Source: Fodinibacter sp963707895 (GTDB lineage Bacteria > Actinomycetota > Actinomycetes > Actinomycetales > Dermatophilaceae). Taken from it: DNA of 64,000 nucleotides. Numbering within the stretch: position 1 is the stretch's first letter; every line of letters starts with the position of its first letter. The stretch covers positions 620,001-684,000 of the forward strand of contig CAVPRS010000011.1 in the NCBI GenBank assembly GCA_963707895.1, in the 5' to 3' direction. This document shows, one piece after another, positions 8,287-17,402 of this stretch. A program made the position numbers and the translations under genes. Below the pieces are notes generated by a model. It was not told the DNA's origin and did not search any database. It worked only from the letters and a program-made list of their open reading frames with translations.

Positions 8287-9336
8287 ATGGCGTCAGTGGT
8301 GCTCGTGACCGGGGTCTCCCGGTACCTCGGGGGCCTCCTCGCGCGCCGGCTCAGCGCCGACCCGTCCGTCTCGCGCGTCGTCGGGGTCGACGTCATCCCA
8401 CCCGGGCACGACATCGGTGACGTCGAGTTCGTGCGCGCCGACATCCGCAACCCGATGATCGGGCGGGTCATCGAGAGCACCGGCGTCGACACGGTCGTGC
8501 ACATGAACGTCATCGCCACACCCACCTTCGTCGGGGGCCGCACCCCGCAGAAGGAGATCAACGTCATCGGCACGATGCAGCTGCTGGCGGCCTGCCAGAA
8601 GTCGAGCACGGTGCGGCGCCTCGTCGTGAAGTCGTCGGCGGCGGTCTACGGCTCCACCCCGCGCGACCCCGCGATGTTCACCGAGGACATGGGCGCCAAG
8701 CGCAGCCCGTCCGGCGGCTTCGGCAAGGACTCCATCGAGGTCGAGGGCTACGTGCGCGGGTTCGCCCGGCGGCGGCCCGACACCGACATCCTCACCCTGC
8801 GCTTCGCCAACATCGTCGGGCCGCGCATCCGCACGTCGATCACCGACTACTTCAACCTGCCCCTCATCCCGGTGCCGCTCGGCTTCGACGCCCGGATGCA
8901 GTTCATGCACGAGGACGACGCCATCGACGCCCTGGTCCGGGCCACCGTCGGCGACGCCACCGGGGTGGTCAACCTCGCGGGTGACGGCGTGGTCACCGTG
9001 CTGCAGGCCGCCTCGATCGTCGGACGCCCGGTGCTGCCGATGCCGCTCCCGGCCGCCGGCCTGGTCGGCGGGGTCGCCCGGCGGATCGGCCTGGCCGACT
9101 TCTCGCCCGACCAGATGTCGTTCCTCGCGTTCGGCCGCGGGCTCGACACCGGCCGGATGCGCTCGGTGCTCGGCTTCGAGCCGCGGTTCACCTCGCGCGG
9201 TGCGTTCCAGGACTTCGCCCGCACCGTCGGCCCGGCCGTTCCCGCGGCGGCGGCGGTGGGCGACGCCGTGAGCGGGGTCGCCGGCACCGCGACCCAGGCC
9301 GTGCTGCGCACCCTCGGCACCGGGAGGGGACGCTGA
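8287..9336 (+). CDS. NAD-dependent epimerase/dehydratase family protein
   Basis: This 349-residue protein is an extended short-chain dehydrogenase with an N-terminal NAD-binding loop, VTGVSRYLGGLLARRL, then VVGVD ending the second strand and RFANIVGPRIR in the substrate domain. The usual catalytic Tyr-x3-Lys is not obvious: the equivalent place reads GGFGKDSIEVEGY, so ordinary sugar-epimerase chemistry should not be assumed. The mycobacterial gene at this position is called galE2, but I leave the symbol out. The ATG at 8287 follows gaggagcaggg. It overlaps the next gene, a glycerolipid-type acyltransferase, by one base (TGATG), so both may act on an envelope lipid. Confidence 0.85.
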   Translation: MASVVLVTGVSRYLGGLLARRLSADPSVSRVVGVDVIPPGHDIGDVEFVRADIRNPMIGRVIESTGVDTVVHMNVIATPTFVGGRTPQKEINVIGTMQLLAACQKSSTVRRLVVKSSAAVYGSTPRDPAMFTEDMGAKRSPSGGFGKDSIEVEGYVRGFARRRPDTDILTLRFANIVGPRIRTSITDYFNLPLIPVPLGFDARMQFMHEDDAIDALVRATVGDATGVVNLAGDGVVTVLQAASIVGRPVLPMPLPAAGLVGGVARRIGLADFSPDQMSFLAFGRGLDTGRMRSVLGFEPRFTSRGAFQDFARTVGPAVPAAAAVGDAVSGVAGTATQAVLRTLGTGRGR

Positions 9337-10867
9337 TGGCCGCCCGACAGGGAGCCCTGGCCGCCGGGCGCCGCCCGTGCGTCCGGGGAGCGTGCCAAGC
9401 GCCGCTCCACGCCCCTCATCGGCGCCGACCCGGTCGTGCTCGCCGACGAGACCACCACCGCGGATGCCGTGGACGCGCCGCCCGCGGCACGGGCGCCGGC
9501 CGCCGCGTCGCGGCACGAAGAACGCGAGCACGAAGAAGTCGAACACCAAGAAGAAGCCGGCCCGGTCAACCGAGCCCGAGGTCGTGTCATCGACGACGGC
9601 GGGGACGAGGACGAAGGCGGCGCCGAAGACTCCGACCACGCCGGCGACCGCTGCCCCGGCCGGCGAGCCCACGGCATCCGAGCCGGTCGGGAGCGACACC
9701 GGCAGCGCGCGGCCGCCGCACCGACCCGAGCCGCGGGTGCGTTCGGCGCCGTCCCGCAGCGCCACCCGGCAGGCCGGCGAGCGCCGCGGCCGACGCGTGC
9801 CCACCCCCGCCCCGGCGGCCAAGGCCGACCGGGTGCGCGTCGACCCGCGCGAGAAGGCCCGTCGCGACGCCGAGCGGCCGCACCTGCGCATCGCCGAGCC
9901 GCCGCTCGACCCCACCGTGACCGCTGCACCCGGGCGCACCGGTCTGCCACTGCCCGACGTCGGTGACGCCCTCGACGCGGTGGTGGGCATGTTGCGGCTG
10001 GGCGCGGAGGCGTCCGGCGTGGCACCGCACGACGTCGAGCGTCGCGTCGCCCAGGTGCTCGCCTACGTGCGCCGCCGGGTCGACGGCGACTACGAGGTCG
10101 ACGACTTCGGCTACGACGTCGACTTCACCGAGAACGTCTTCTACCCGATGCTGCGGCCGATCTACCGGCACTGGTTCCGGGTCGAGGTGCGTGGCATCGA
10201 GAACATCCCGGCCAGCGGTGGCGCCCTGGTGGTGTCCAACCACTCCGGCACGATCGCCCTCGACTCGCTCATGGTGCAGCTCGCCATCCACGACGAGCAC
10301 CCGCAGCGGCGGGTGATGCGCGCGCTGGGTGCCGACCTGGTCTTCTCGACCCCGTTCCTCGGCACCATCGCCCGGCGGTCCGGCTCGACCCTTGCCGCCA
10401 GCTCCGACGCCGAGCGGCTCTTCGACCAGGGTGAGCTCGTCGGCGTCTTCCCCGAGGGCTTCAAGGGCGTGGGCAAGCCGTTCCGCGAGCGCTACAAGCT
10501 GCAGCGCTTCGGCCGCGGCGGGTTCGTCGCGGCGGCCCTGTCCGCGCAGGTGCCGATCATCCCGTGCTCGGTCGTGGGCGCCGAGGAGATCTTCCCGATC
10601 GTCGGCAACATGGGCACGGTCGCGCGGCTGTTCGGGCTGCCCTACGCCCCCATCACCCCGACGTTCCCGTGGCTCGGCCCGCTCGGGCTGGTGCCGCTGC
10701 CGAGCAAGTGGATCATCGAGTTCGGCGAGCCCATCCCCACCGACAGCCACGGCCCCGGCGCGGCCGACGACCCGATGCTCGTGTTCGACCTCACCGACCA
10801 GGTCCGCGAGACCATCCAGCAGACGCTCTACACGCTGCTCATGCAGCGCCGCTCGGTCTTCTTCTGA
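9336..10867 (+). CDS. 1-acyl-glycerol-3-phosphate acyltransferase-like protein, two frame breaks
   Basis: The C-terminal 300 residues are a PlsC-type acyltransferase with GGALVVSNHSGTIALDSL in motif I and VGVFPEGFKGVGKPFRER in motif III, matching the actinobacterial family next to the epimerase (Rv0502 in memory). The N-terminal 140 residues are a low-complexity Lys/Thr/Ala/Pro tail. Reading it needs three frames: MAARQGALAAGRR from the ATG at 9336, then AKRRSTPLIGADPVVLADE in the +1 frame from about 9380, then TKNASTKKSNTKKKPA in the next frame from about 9510. After repair it is about 509 residues. The acceptor lipid is unknown. Confidence 0.75.
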
Positions 10868-10880
10868 TGGTGCGTCGCTG

Positions 10881-11141
10881 ATGCCGCCGCCGGTCCGGGT
10901 CACGCTCATCGGCCGCGACGGGTGCCACCTGTGCGAGGTCGCACGTGCCACCGTCGAGCGGGTCGCGGCCGAGCTCGGGGTCGGGTGGGAGGAGCGCGAC
11001 GTCGACAGCGACCCCGCGCTGCTCGAGCGGTGGAGCGACCAGGTGCCGGTCACGCTCGTCGACGGCCGGCAGCACGACTACTGGCGGGTCGACGAGCAGC
11101 GGCTGCGCACCGCCCTGGCCTCGCCGCCCACGAAGGACTGA
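10881..11141 (+). CDS. glutaredoxin-like family protein
   Basis: This 86-residue protein has a thioredoxin fold of the DUF836/glutaredoxin-like type. The redox motif is GCHLCEVA near residue 14, and the later strand is PVTLVDGRQHDYWRVDEQRL, with the cis-proline in VPVTL. The same small gene precedes hemA in mycobacteria. It starts 14 bases after the acyltransferase gene and probably belongs to that operon. Its redox partner is unknown; membership in the region fits a general role in thiol homeostasis. Confidence 0.85.
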   Translation: MPPPVRVTLIGRDGCHLCEVARATVERVAAELGVGWEERDVDSDPALLERWSDQVPVTLVDGRQHDYWRVDEQRLRTALASPPTKD

Positions 11142-11194
11142 AGTCGCTTGTAGCACACGGTGGGGTGAGCAGTCTCACGGGGTCCGGCGCGACT

Positions 11195-11223
11195 TTGTGC
11201 GGGCGTTCACAAGAACGTACGCT
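11195..11223 (+). promoter_or_regulatory. Rex operator overlapping the rex-hem promoter
   Basis: TTGTGCGGGCGTTCACAA at 11195-11212 matches the Rex operator consensus TTGTGAANNNNTTCACAA at 12 of 14 defined positions. The first six bases, TTGTGC, can also serve as a -35 box, with TACGCT at 11218-11223 as a -10 box after a 17-base spacer. A repressor bound here would cover the promoter, the arrangement known for rex-hemACD in Streptomyces. The start codon of rex is about 90 bases downstream. Confidence 0.8.
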
Positions 11224-11315
11224 GGCGTTCTCACCCGCGGGTCGGCGCGCTGCAGCGCGCGACCGTCGCCCTCTCCCCGGCCCCGCGGGCCCGCGAAAGG
11301 AGTCGGTGACCGCCC

Positions 11316-11981
11316 GTGTCCGCCGCAGCGACCGCCCGCCGGGGGATCCCCGAGGCCTCGGTGGCCCGGCTGCCCGGCTACCTGCGGGCGCTGACCTCCC
11401 TGGCCCGTGAGGGCATCGTCTCGGTCAGCTCCGAGGAGCTGGCCACCGCTGCCGGCGTCAGCTCGGCGATGCTGCGCAAGGACCTCTCGCACCTGGGCTC
11501 CTACGGCGTGCGCGGCGTGGGCTACGACGTCGAGCGGCTCGCCTCCGAGATCACCTCGGCCCTGGGCCTGACCCAGGACTGGCCGGTCGCCATCGTCGGC
11601 ATGGGCAACCTGGGCCGTGCCCTCGCCGCCTACCGCGGCTTCGCGGAGCGGGGCTTCCGGGTCATCGCGCTGCTCGACGGCGACCCGCGCGTGGTCGGCG
11701 AGCGGGTGTCCGGCCAGCGGGTGCGACCGATGGGCGACCTCACCGCGCTCGTCACCGACGAGGGCCTGGCCATCGGGGTCATCGCCACGCCGTCCGAGGG
11801 AGCCCAGCAGGCCTGCGACGACCTGGTCGCCGCCGGGGTGCGCTCGGTGCTCAACTTCGCCCCCGCGGTGCTCGCGGTGCCCGACGGCGTGGTCGTGCGC
11901 AAGGTCGACCTCTCGACCGAGCTGCAGATCCTCGCCTTCCACGGGCAGAAGGTCGCCGTGCCGGAGGTTGTGCCGTCATGA
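11316..11981 (+). CDS. rex: redox-sensing transcriptional repressor Rex
   Basis: This 221-residue repressor senses the NADH/NAD+ ratio and releases DNA when NADH is high. The N-terminal winged helix spans ASVARLPGYLRALTSL to SSAMLRKDLSHLGSYGVRGVG, and the Rossmann domain begins with VAIVGMGNLGRALAAY near residue 90. The C-terminal domain-swapped helix is STELQILAFHGQKV. Both length and motifs are typical. GTG at 11316 is preceded by gaaaggag. A Rex operator lies upstream, so it is probably autoregulated, and another operator lies before nuoA. Its stop overlaps hemA by four bases, coupling it to haem synthesis. Confidence 0.95.
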   Translation: MSAAATARRGIPEASVARLPGYLRALTSLAREGIVSVSSEELATAAGVSSAMLRKDLSHLGSYGVRGVGYDVERLASEITSALGLTQDWPVAIVGMGNLGRALAAYRGFAERGFRVIALLDGDPRVVGERVSGQRVRPMGDLTALVTDEGLAIGVIATPSEGAQQACDDLVAAGVRSVLNFAPAVLAVPDGVVVRKVDLSTELQILAFHGQKVAVPEVVPS

Positions 11982-13288
11982 GCCTCGTCGTCCTCGGCCT
12001 GTCGCACCACGGTGCGCCCCTGTCGCTGCTCGAGTCGGTCGCCCTCGACCCCGAGGCACGCACCGCCCTCGAGACCGCCGTGCTGCGCTCCGAGCACGTC
12101 AGCGAGGCCGTCGTGCTCTCGACGTGCAACCGCACCGAGGTCTACGCCGAGTGCCTCACCTTCCACGGTGCGCTCGCCGACATCACCACCGCCCTGGCCG
12201 AGGCCTGTGCGGTCGACCGCAACGAGCTCCAGCCGCACCTGTTCGTGCAGTACGAGGACCGCGGCATCGCCCACGTGTTCTCGGTCGCCGCCGGGCTCGA
12301 CTCGATGGCCGTCGGCGAGGCCCAGATCCTCGGCCAGGTGCGCCGCTCCCTGGCGCGCGCCCAGCGCCACGGACACGTCGGGCCGGCCCTGAACACCGTT
12401 CTCCAGCAGGCGCTTCGCGTCGCCAAGCGGGTGCACACCGAGACCGCGATCGACCTGGTCAGCGGCTCGCTCGTGCAGGCCGGGCTCACCCGTGCCGAGG
12501 CCGAGCTCGGCGGGCTGGGAGACCTGTCGGTGCTCGTCGTCGGTGCCGGCGGCATGGGGGCGCTGGCCGCCGCCACCGCTGCACGTGCCGGGGCCCGCAC
12601 CGTCGTCGTGGCCAACCGCAACCACGACCGCGCGCGCAGCGTGGCCGAGCGGGTCGGCGGGTCCGCGCTGCCGCTGTCCCGGCTCGCCGAGGCCCTCGCC
12701 GACGCCGACGTCGTGATCTCGTCGACCGGTGCCCCCTCGAGGGTCGTCCTCGCCGAGGACGTCCGAGCGGCTCTCAGCGCGCGGGCCGGCCGCCCGCAGG
12801 TCTACGTCGACCTCGCGCTGCCGCACGACGTCGACCTCGCGGTCGCCGACCTCCCGGGGGCCACGCGGGTCGGTCTGGGCGAGCTCGGCGACGACCTCGC
12901 AGACGCAGGCTCCGCGCCCCAGGTCGCCGAGGCGGCCGACCTGGTCACCGCCGAGGTCGCCTCCTACCTGCTGGCCCGCTCGGCGGAGGTGGTGGCCCCC
13001 ACGGTCACCGCGCTGCGCACCCACGCGGGGGAGCTGGTCGAGGAGGAGCTGCGCCGGCTCGAGCGCCGGATGCCCGACCTCACCGACGACGAGCGCGCCG
13101 AGGTGCGCCGGGCGGTGCAGCGGGTCGTCGACAAGCTGCTCCACACGCCCACGGTGCGCGTCAAGGAGCTCGCGCGCGACGGCCAGGGCGGCAGCTACGC
13201 CCGGGCCTTGTCCGAGCTGTTCGACCTCGACCCCCGCGACGTCTCGCTCGTCTCGGCCCCGCCGAAGCTCCCGGGGGACGAGGCATGA
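11978..13288 (+). CDS. hemA: glutamyl-tRNA reductase
   Basis: This 436-residue enzyme reduces glutamyl-tRNA(Glu) with NADPH to glutamate-1-semialdehyde, the first committed step of the C5 haem pathway. The catalytic cysteine is residue 50 in VVLSTCNRTEVYAE. GEAQILGQVR follows near residue 110, and the NADPH domain has VLVVGAGGMGALAAATAARA near residue 190. The C-terminal dimerisation helices end with VKELARDGQGGSYARALSEL. It overlaps rex and hemC by four bases each. The next enzyme, hemL, is encoded separately at 25.1 kb. Confidence 0.96.
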   Translation: MSLVVLGLSHHGAPLSLLESVALDPEARTALETAVLRSEHVSEAVVLSTCNRTEVYAECLTFHGALADITTALAEACAVDRNELQPHLFVQYEDRGIAHVFSVAAGLDSMAVGEAQILGQVRRSLARAQRHGHVGPALNTVLQQALRVAKRVHTETAIDLVSGSLVQAGLTRAEAELGGLGDLSVLVVGAGGMGALAAATAARAGARTVVVANRNHDRARSVAERVGGSALPLSRLAEALADADVVISSTGAPSRVVLAEDVRAALSARAGRPQVYVDLALPHDVDLAVADLPGATRVGLGELGDDLADAGSAPQVAEAADLVTAEVASYLLARSAEVVAPTVTALRTHAGELVEEELRRLERRMPDLTDDERAEVRRAVQRVVDKLLHTPTVRVKELARDGQGGSYARALSELFDLDPRDVSLVSAPPKLPGDEA

Positions 13289-14251
13289 CCGCGCTGCGCC
13301 TCGGCACCCGCCGCTCCGCCCTCGCCACCACCCAGTCGACCTGGGTGGCCGAGCGCCTTCGCGCGCTCGGCCACGAGGTCGAGCTCGTCGAGGTGAGCAC
13401 CGAGGGCGACCTCGACGTCACCACCCCGCTCGCGCAGCTGGGTGGCACCGGGGTCTTCGTCTCCGCGCTGCGCACCGCCCTCGCCGACGGCCGGGTCGAC
13501 CTCGCCGTGCACTCGCTCAAGGACCTGCCCACCACCCCGGACGCCGCCACGACCGTCGCCGCAGTGCCCACTCGCGAGGACCCGCGCGACGCGCTCGTCG
13601 CCCGCGACGGGCTCACCCTCGGCGAGCTGCCCGCGGGTGCCACCGTCGGCACCGGGTCGCCCCGTCGCCGCGCGCCAGCTCGAGGCGCTCGGCCTCGGCC
13701 TGGTCGTCACGGGGCTGCGCGGAAACGTCGACACCCGGCTGCGCGCCGTCACCGAGGGCCGGCTCGACGCCGTCGTCCTCGCCGCTGCCGGCCTGCGCCG
13801 ACTGGGCCGCATCGACGAGGCCACCGAGCTGCTCGACCCGATCCAGATGCTGCCCGCCCCCGGCCAGGGGGCGCTCGCGGTGGAGGTCCGGGCCGATGAC
13901 GCCCACACGGCATCCGTGGTGGCGGCCCTCGACGACCCCGACACCCGCGCCTGCACGACCGCCGAGCGCGCCCTGCTCGCCGAGCTCGAGGCGGGGTGCT
14001 CGGCCCCGGTCGGTGCCCTGGCCGAGGTCGTCGAGGGCCTCGACGGCGCCGAGCTGTCCCTGCGTGCCGTCGTCACCACCCCCGACGGCTCCGCCGACCT
14101 GCGTCGCTCGCTCGTCGGCGACGTCGCCCACCCCGCCGACCTCGGGCGGCGCCTCGCCCGACTCCTGCTCGAGGACGGCGCCGCCGACCTCATGTCCGAC
14201 ACCCACCCGCTGACCACCGCCGACCACATCGCTACGGAGCGTGCCCTGTGA
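13285..14251 (+). CDS. hemC: porphobilinogen deaminase (hydroxymethylbilane synthase), frameshifted
   Basis: HemC joins four porphobilinogens into hydroxymethylbilane on a covalent dipyrromethane cofactor. The N-terminal domain has LRLGTRRSALATTQSTWVAE and HSLKDLPT. At about 13668 the frame breaks: VGTGSPRR is followed in frame by nonsense, but removing one C from cgtcgccgcgcg restores RRARQLEALGLGLVVTG and RGNVDTRL, with the family spacing between RR and QL. The cofactor cysteine is visible in EAGCSAPVGALAEV. Repaired length is 321 residues, close to normal. Loss of HemC would block haem synthesis, so a sequence error is likelier than a pseudogene. Confidence 0.9.
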
Positions 14252-15870
14252 GCCCCCAGCGCTCGACCACCCCGCCCACCACCCGGATCCCCGCCCGCGT
14301 CGCCTTCGTCGGCGCCGGCCCCGGCGACCCCGGCCTGCTCACGGTCCGTGCCGGCGAGCTGCTCGCCGCCGCCGACGCCGTGGTCATCGACCAGGTCGCG
14401 CGAGAGGCCGTCGTCGACCGCTGGTGTCGACCCGGCACCGACGTCGTCGACGCCGGTTACGGCGACCACGGCGAGCGGCTCACCCACGCCGTGCGCGCCA
14501 AGCTCGTCGTGCGGGCCGCCAAGGCCCACCCCGGTGGCCTCGTCGTGCGCCTCATGGACGGCGACCCGGCGGTCTTCAACGGCCTCGCCGAGGAGGCCTC
14601 GGCCTGCGTCAAGGCCGGCCTGGCCTTCGAGGTCGTGCCCGGCGTCAGCTCGGTCACCGCGGTGCCGTCGTACGCCGGCGTGCCGCTGACGTCGAGCACG
14701 TCCACCGGCATCCACGTGGTCGTCGCCGGTGCGCGGAACACCGACCTGTCGGGCGCGTCCGACCCCGGCGTCACCGTCGTCGTGCTCGGCCAGCCCGACC
14801 GTGCTGCCGTGGCCCTCGATGCACTGGTCGCGGCCGGCCGCTCCGCCGACACCCCGGTCGCCGTCACCGAGCGGGGGACCAGCACCGCGCAGCGCACGGT
14901 GGTCACCACCCTCGGCAACGCCGCAGCGACGATGGCCGACGGGCGCTTCCCCGTGCTGGCCGTCGTGGGGTCCACTGTGACCATGCGCGAGACGCTGTCG
15001 TGGTTCGAGACCAAGCCGCTGTTCGGCTGGGACGTGCTCGTGCCGCGCACCAAGGAGCAGTCGGCGTCGACGATCGCCCGGCTCGAGCAGCACGGTGCCA
15101 ACGCCTCGGTCGTGCCCACCATCTCGGTCGAGCCGCCGCGCACCCCGCAGCAGCTCGAGCGGGCCGTCAAGGGGATGGTGACCGGCCGCTACGAGTGGGT
15201 CGGCTTCACCTCGGTCAACGCCGTGCGCGCCATCCGCGAGAAGTTCGACGAGTTCGGGCTCGACGCGCGCTCGTTCGCCGGGCTCAAGGTGGCCGCCGTG
15301 GGCGGAGTCACCGAGCAGGCCCTGCGCGACTGGGGCATCGTCGCCGACCTGGTGCCCACCGGTGAGCAGTCCGCGCGCGGCCTGCTCGAGGAGTGGCCCG
15401 ACTTCGACCCCGACCTCGACCCGATCAACCGGGTCTTCCTGCCGCGGGCCGACATCGCCACCGACACCCTCGTCGCGGGCCTGCAGGAGATGGGCTGGGA
15501 GGTCGACGACGTCACCGCCTACCGCACCGTGCGGGCCGCACCGCCGGCCGCGGCGGTGCGCGACGCCATCAAGAACGGCTCGTTCGACGCCGTGCTCTTC
15601 ACGTCGAGCTCGACGGTGCGCAACCTGGTCGGCATCGCCGGCAAGCCGCACCCGACCACCGTCGTCGCGTGCATCGGACCGGCCACCGCCAAGACCGCCG
15701 AGGAGCACGGCCTTCGGGTCGACGTGCTCGCCCCGGAGCCGACCGCCGAGGCCCTCGTCGACGCCCTCGCCGACCACGGCCGGTCCCTCGTGCTGGCCGC
15801 CCAGGAGGCCGGCGAGGCCGTGCTGCGGCCCAGCCAGCGCCGCCCCGGCGGCCGCCGACGGGCCACCTGA
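14248..15870 (+). CDS. hemD: uroporphyrinogen-III methyltransferase-like / uroporphyrinogen-III synthase fusion
   Basis: This 540-residue protein fuses two domains. Residues 1-250 resemble uroporphyrinogen-III C-methyltransferase: VAFVGAGPGDPGLLTVRAGE and FEVVPGVSSVTAVPSYAGVP are clear, but the usual GGDPFVFGR becomes MDGDPAVFNGLAEE, so activity of this half is uncertain. Residues 265-520 are the HemD domain that closes and inverts hydroxymethylbilane, with GWDVLVPRTKEQ, WVGFTSVNAVRAI, FLPRADIATDTL and VLFTSSSTVRNL. The fused form is normal in actinobacteria. GTG at 14248 overlaps the hemC stop. Confidence 0.92.
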   Translation: MSPQRSTTPPTTRIPARVAFVGAGPGDPGLLTVRAGELLAAADAVVIDQVAREAVVDRWCRPGTDVVDAGYGDHGERLTHAVRAKLVVRAAKAHPGGLVVRLMDGDPAVFNGLAEEASACVKAGLAFEVVPGVSSVTAVPSYAGVPLTSSTSTGIHVVVAGARNTDLSGASDPGVTVVVLGQPDRAAVALDALVAAGRSADTPVAVTERGTSTAQRTVVTTLGNAAATMADGRFPVLAVVGSTVTMRETLSWFETKPLFGWDVLVPRTKEQSASTIARLEQHGANASVVPTISVEPPRTPQQLERAVKGMVTGRYEWVGFTSVNAVRAIREKFDEFGLDARSFAGLKVAAVGGVTEQALRDWGIVADLVPTGEQSARGLLEEWPDFDPDLDPINRVFLPRADIATDTLVAGLQEMGWEVDDVTAYRTVRAAPPAAAVRDAIKNGSFDAVLFTSSSTVRNLVGIAGKPHPTTVVACIGPATAKTAEEHGLRVDVLAPEPTAEALVDALADHGRSLVLAAQEAGEAVLRPSQRRPGGRRRAT

Positions 15871-15872
15871 GC

Positions 15873-16847
15873 GTGGGCGGCTTCCCGACCGCGCGCCCGA
15901 GGCGGCTGCGCCGCACGCCGGCGCTGCGCCGGCTGGTCGCCGAGACCAGGCTGCACCCGGCCGAGCTCGTGCTGCCGGTGTTCGTGCGCGAGGGCATCGA
16001 CGCCCCGGTGCCGATCTCGGCGATGCCGGGGGTCGTGCAGCACACCCTCGACTCGCTCGTGGCCGAGGCCCGGCGCTGCGTCGAGGCGGGGCTCGGCGGG
16101 ATCATGGTGTTCGGGGTACCGCTGGACAAGGACGCCCGCGGGTCGGGCGCCGACGACCCCGACGGCATCCTCAACGTCGCGCTCGCGCGGCTGGTCGACG
16201 AGGTCGGCGACGACCTGGTCGTGATGGCCGACCTGTGCCTCGACGAGTTCACCGACCACGGCCACTGCGGCGTGCTCGCCGACGACGGATCGGTCGACAA
16301 CGACGCCACCCTCGACCGCTACGCCTCGATGGCGCTGGCCCAGGCCGCCACCGGCGCCCCGGTGCTGGGGCTGTCCGGGATGATGGACGGCCAGGTGGGC
16401 CACGTGCGGGCCGCGCTCGACGCCGCTGGCCACACCGACACGGTGATCCTCGCCTACGCGGCGAAGTACACCTCGGGCCTCTACGGGCCGTTCCGGGAGG
16501 CCGTGCAGTCCTCCCTCGTGGGCGACCGGGCCACCTACCAGCAGGACCCCGCCAACGGCACCGAGGCGCTGCGCGAGCTCGAGCTCGACATCGACGAGGG
16601 CGCCGACATCGTCATGGTGAAGCCGGCCGGACCGCACCTCGACGTCATCGCGGCTGCCGCCTCGATGTCGCCGGTTCCCGTTGCGGCGTACCAGATCTCG
16701 GGGGAGTACTCGCAGATCGAGGCCGCGGCCGAGCGTGGGTGGATCGACCGCGACCGGGTGATGATGGAGAGCCTCACCGGCATCCGGCGGGCCGGGGCGC
16801 AGGTCATCCTCACCTACTACGCGCTCGAGGCGGCTGCCCGGCTCTGA
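15873..16847 (+). CDS. hemB: delta-aminolevulinic acid dehydratase (porphobilinogen synthase)
   Basis: This 324-residue enzyme condenses two 5-aminolevulinates into porphobilinogen. The two Schiff-base lysines are in LAYAAKYTSGLYGPFREA and DIVMVKPAGPHLDVI. The metal region reads ADLCLDEFTDHGHCG: the three-cysteine zinc site of E. coli (C-x-C...C) has become C-x-D...C, a mixed ligand set. The GTG start is two bases beyond the hemD stop, ending the rex-hemACDB operon. Pathway order in the cell is hemA, hemL, hemB, hemC, hemD. Confidence 0.95.
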   Translation: MGGFPTARPRRLRRTPALRRLVAETRLHPAELVLPVFVREGIDAPVPISAMPGVVQHTLDSLVAEARRCVEAGLGGIMVFGVPLDKDARGSGADDPDGILNVALARLVDEVGDDLVVMADLCLDEFTDHGHCGVLADDGSVDNDATLDRYASMALAQAATGAPVLGLSGMMDGQVGHVRAALDAAGHTDTVILAYAAKYTSGLYGPFREAVQSSLVGDRATYQQDPANGTEALRELELDIDEGADIVMVKPAGPHLDVIAAAASMSPVPVAAYQISGEYSQIEAAAERGWIDRDRVMMESLTGIRRAGAQVILTYYALEAAARL

Positions 16848-16876
16848 GCCGGCCGGGTCGAGGATCGGCCGAGTCC

Positions 16877-17302
16877 CTACGCCGGCTCGCCCGGCGTCGC
16901 CTGGGCCATCCGCTCGTACAGGGTGCGCACGTCGCGGATGACGACCTTGGCCTCGAGCAGCTCGTGGCCCCACCGCACCCCGAGTCCCTGGTAGGGCGCT
17001 GCCGGTACGCCGGCCCGGCCCAGCGCCTCGCAGACCTGCTCGAGCACGGCGCTCACGCGCAGCTCGCAGGCGGCCGCGCCCAGGTCGTTCAGCTCGGGCC
17101 ACTCGGGGTTGTCCCGCGCGATCGCCCGCGCCTCGGCCACCTCCTGCCGGTCCACCGCCGCGAGCCGACGGTGCGACCCGGAGACGGCCAGCAGGGGGTC
17201 GAGGTCGCCCGTCACGAGGATGCCGGCCAGCTCGCTCGCCTCCACGCCGCGCGTGGCCAGCCACTGACGCAGCACGACGTGGTCGTCACTGGGCAACACC
17301 AT
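16877..17302 (-). CDS. hypothetical protein
   Basis: I do not recognise this 141-residue protein. It begins MVLPSDDHVVLRQWLATRG and is rich in Ala, Glu, Leu and Arg, with predicted helices throughout and no signal peptide, membrane segment or cysteine pair. The segment EVAEARAIARDNPEWPELND in the middle is acidic. The ATG is preceded by a good ribosome-binding sequence (gaaagga), and codon use matches its neighbours, so the gene looks real. It is convergent with hemB and downstream of two hydrolase genes on the same strand, about 100 bases away. Confidence 0.6.
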   Translation of the reverse strand: MVLPSDDHVVLRQWLATRGVEASELAGILVTGDLDPLLAVSGSHRRLAAVDRQEVAEARAIARDNPEWPELNDLGAAACELRVSAVLEQVCEALGRAGVPAAPYQGLGVRWGHELLEAKVVIRDVRTLYERMAQATPGEPA

Positions 17303-17402
17303 GGAGGTCCTTTCGGGTCTGCCCAATGATCGCGGCTCACCACCCTCCGCTGCAGGCGTTTGGCCATGGTGCTCCGGCACCTCCCGGCGACCGGTGGTCG
17401 GG

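Noticed and set aside
11160..11180. GTGAG-CAGT-CTCAC hairpin before the Rex operator as a terminator
   Set aside because: The stem has five pairs and a four-base loop, too weak to call.
11630..13144. Long open frame on the minus strand opposite rex and hemA
   Set aside because: Such antisense frames are common where third positions are almost always G or C. The translation is His/Arg/Asp/Val-rich without family motifs, while the plus strand encodes clear Rex and HemA. The same applies to many long frames opposite the nuo, men and hem genes.
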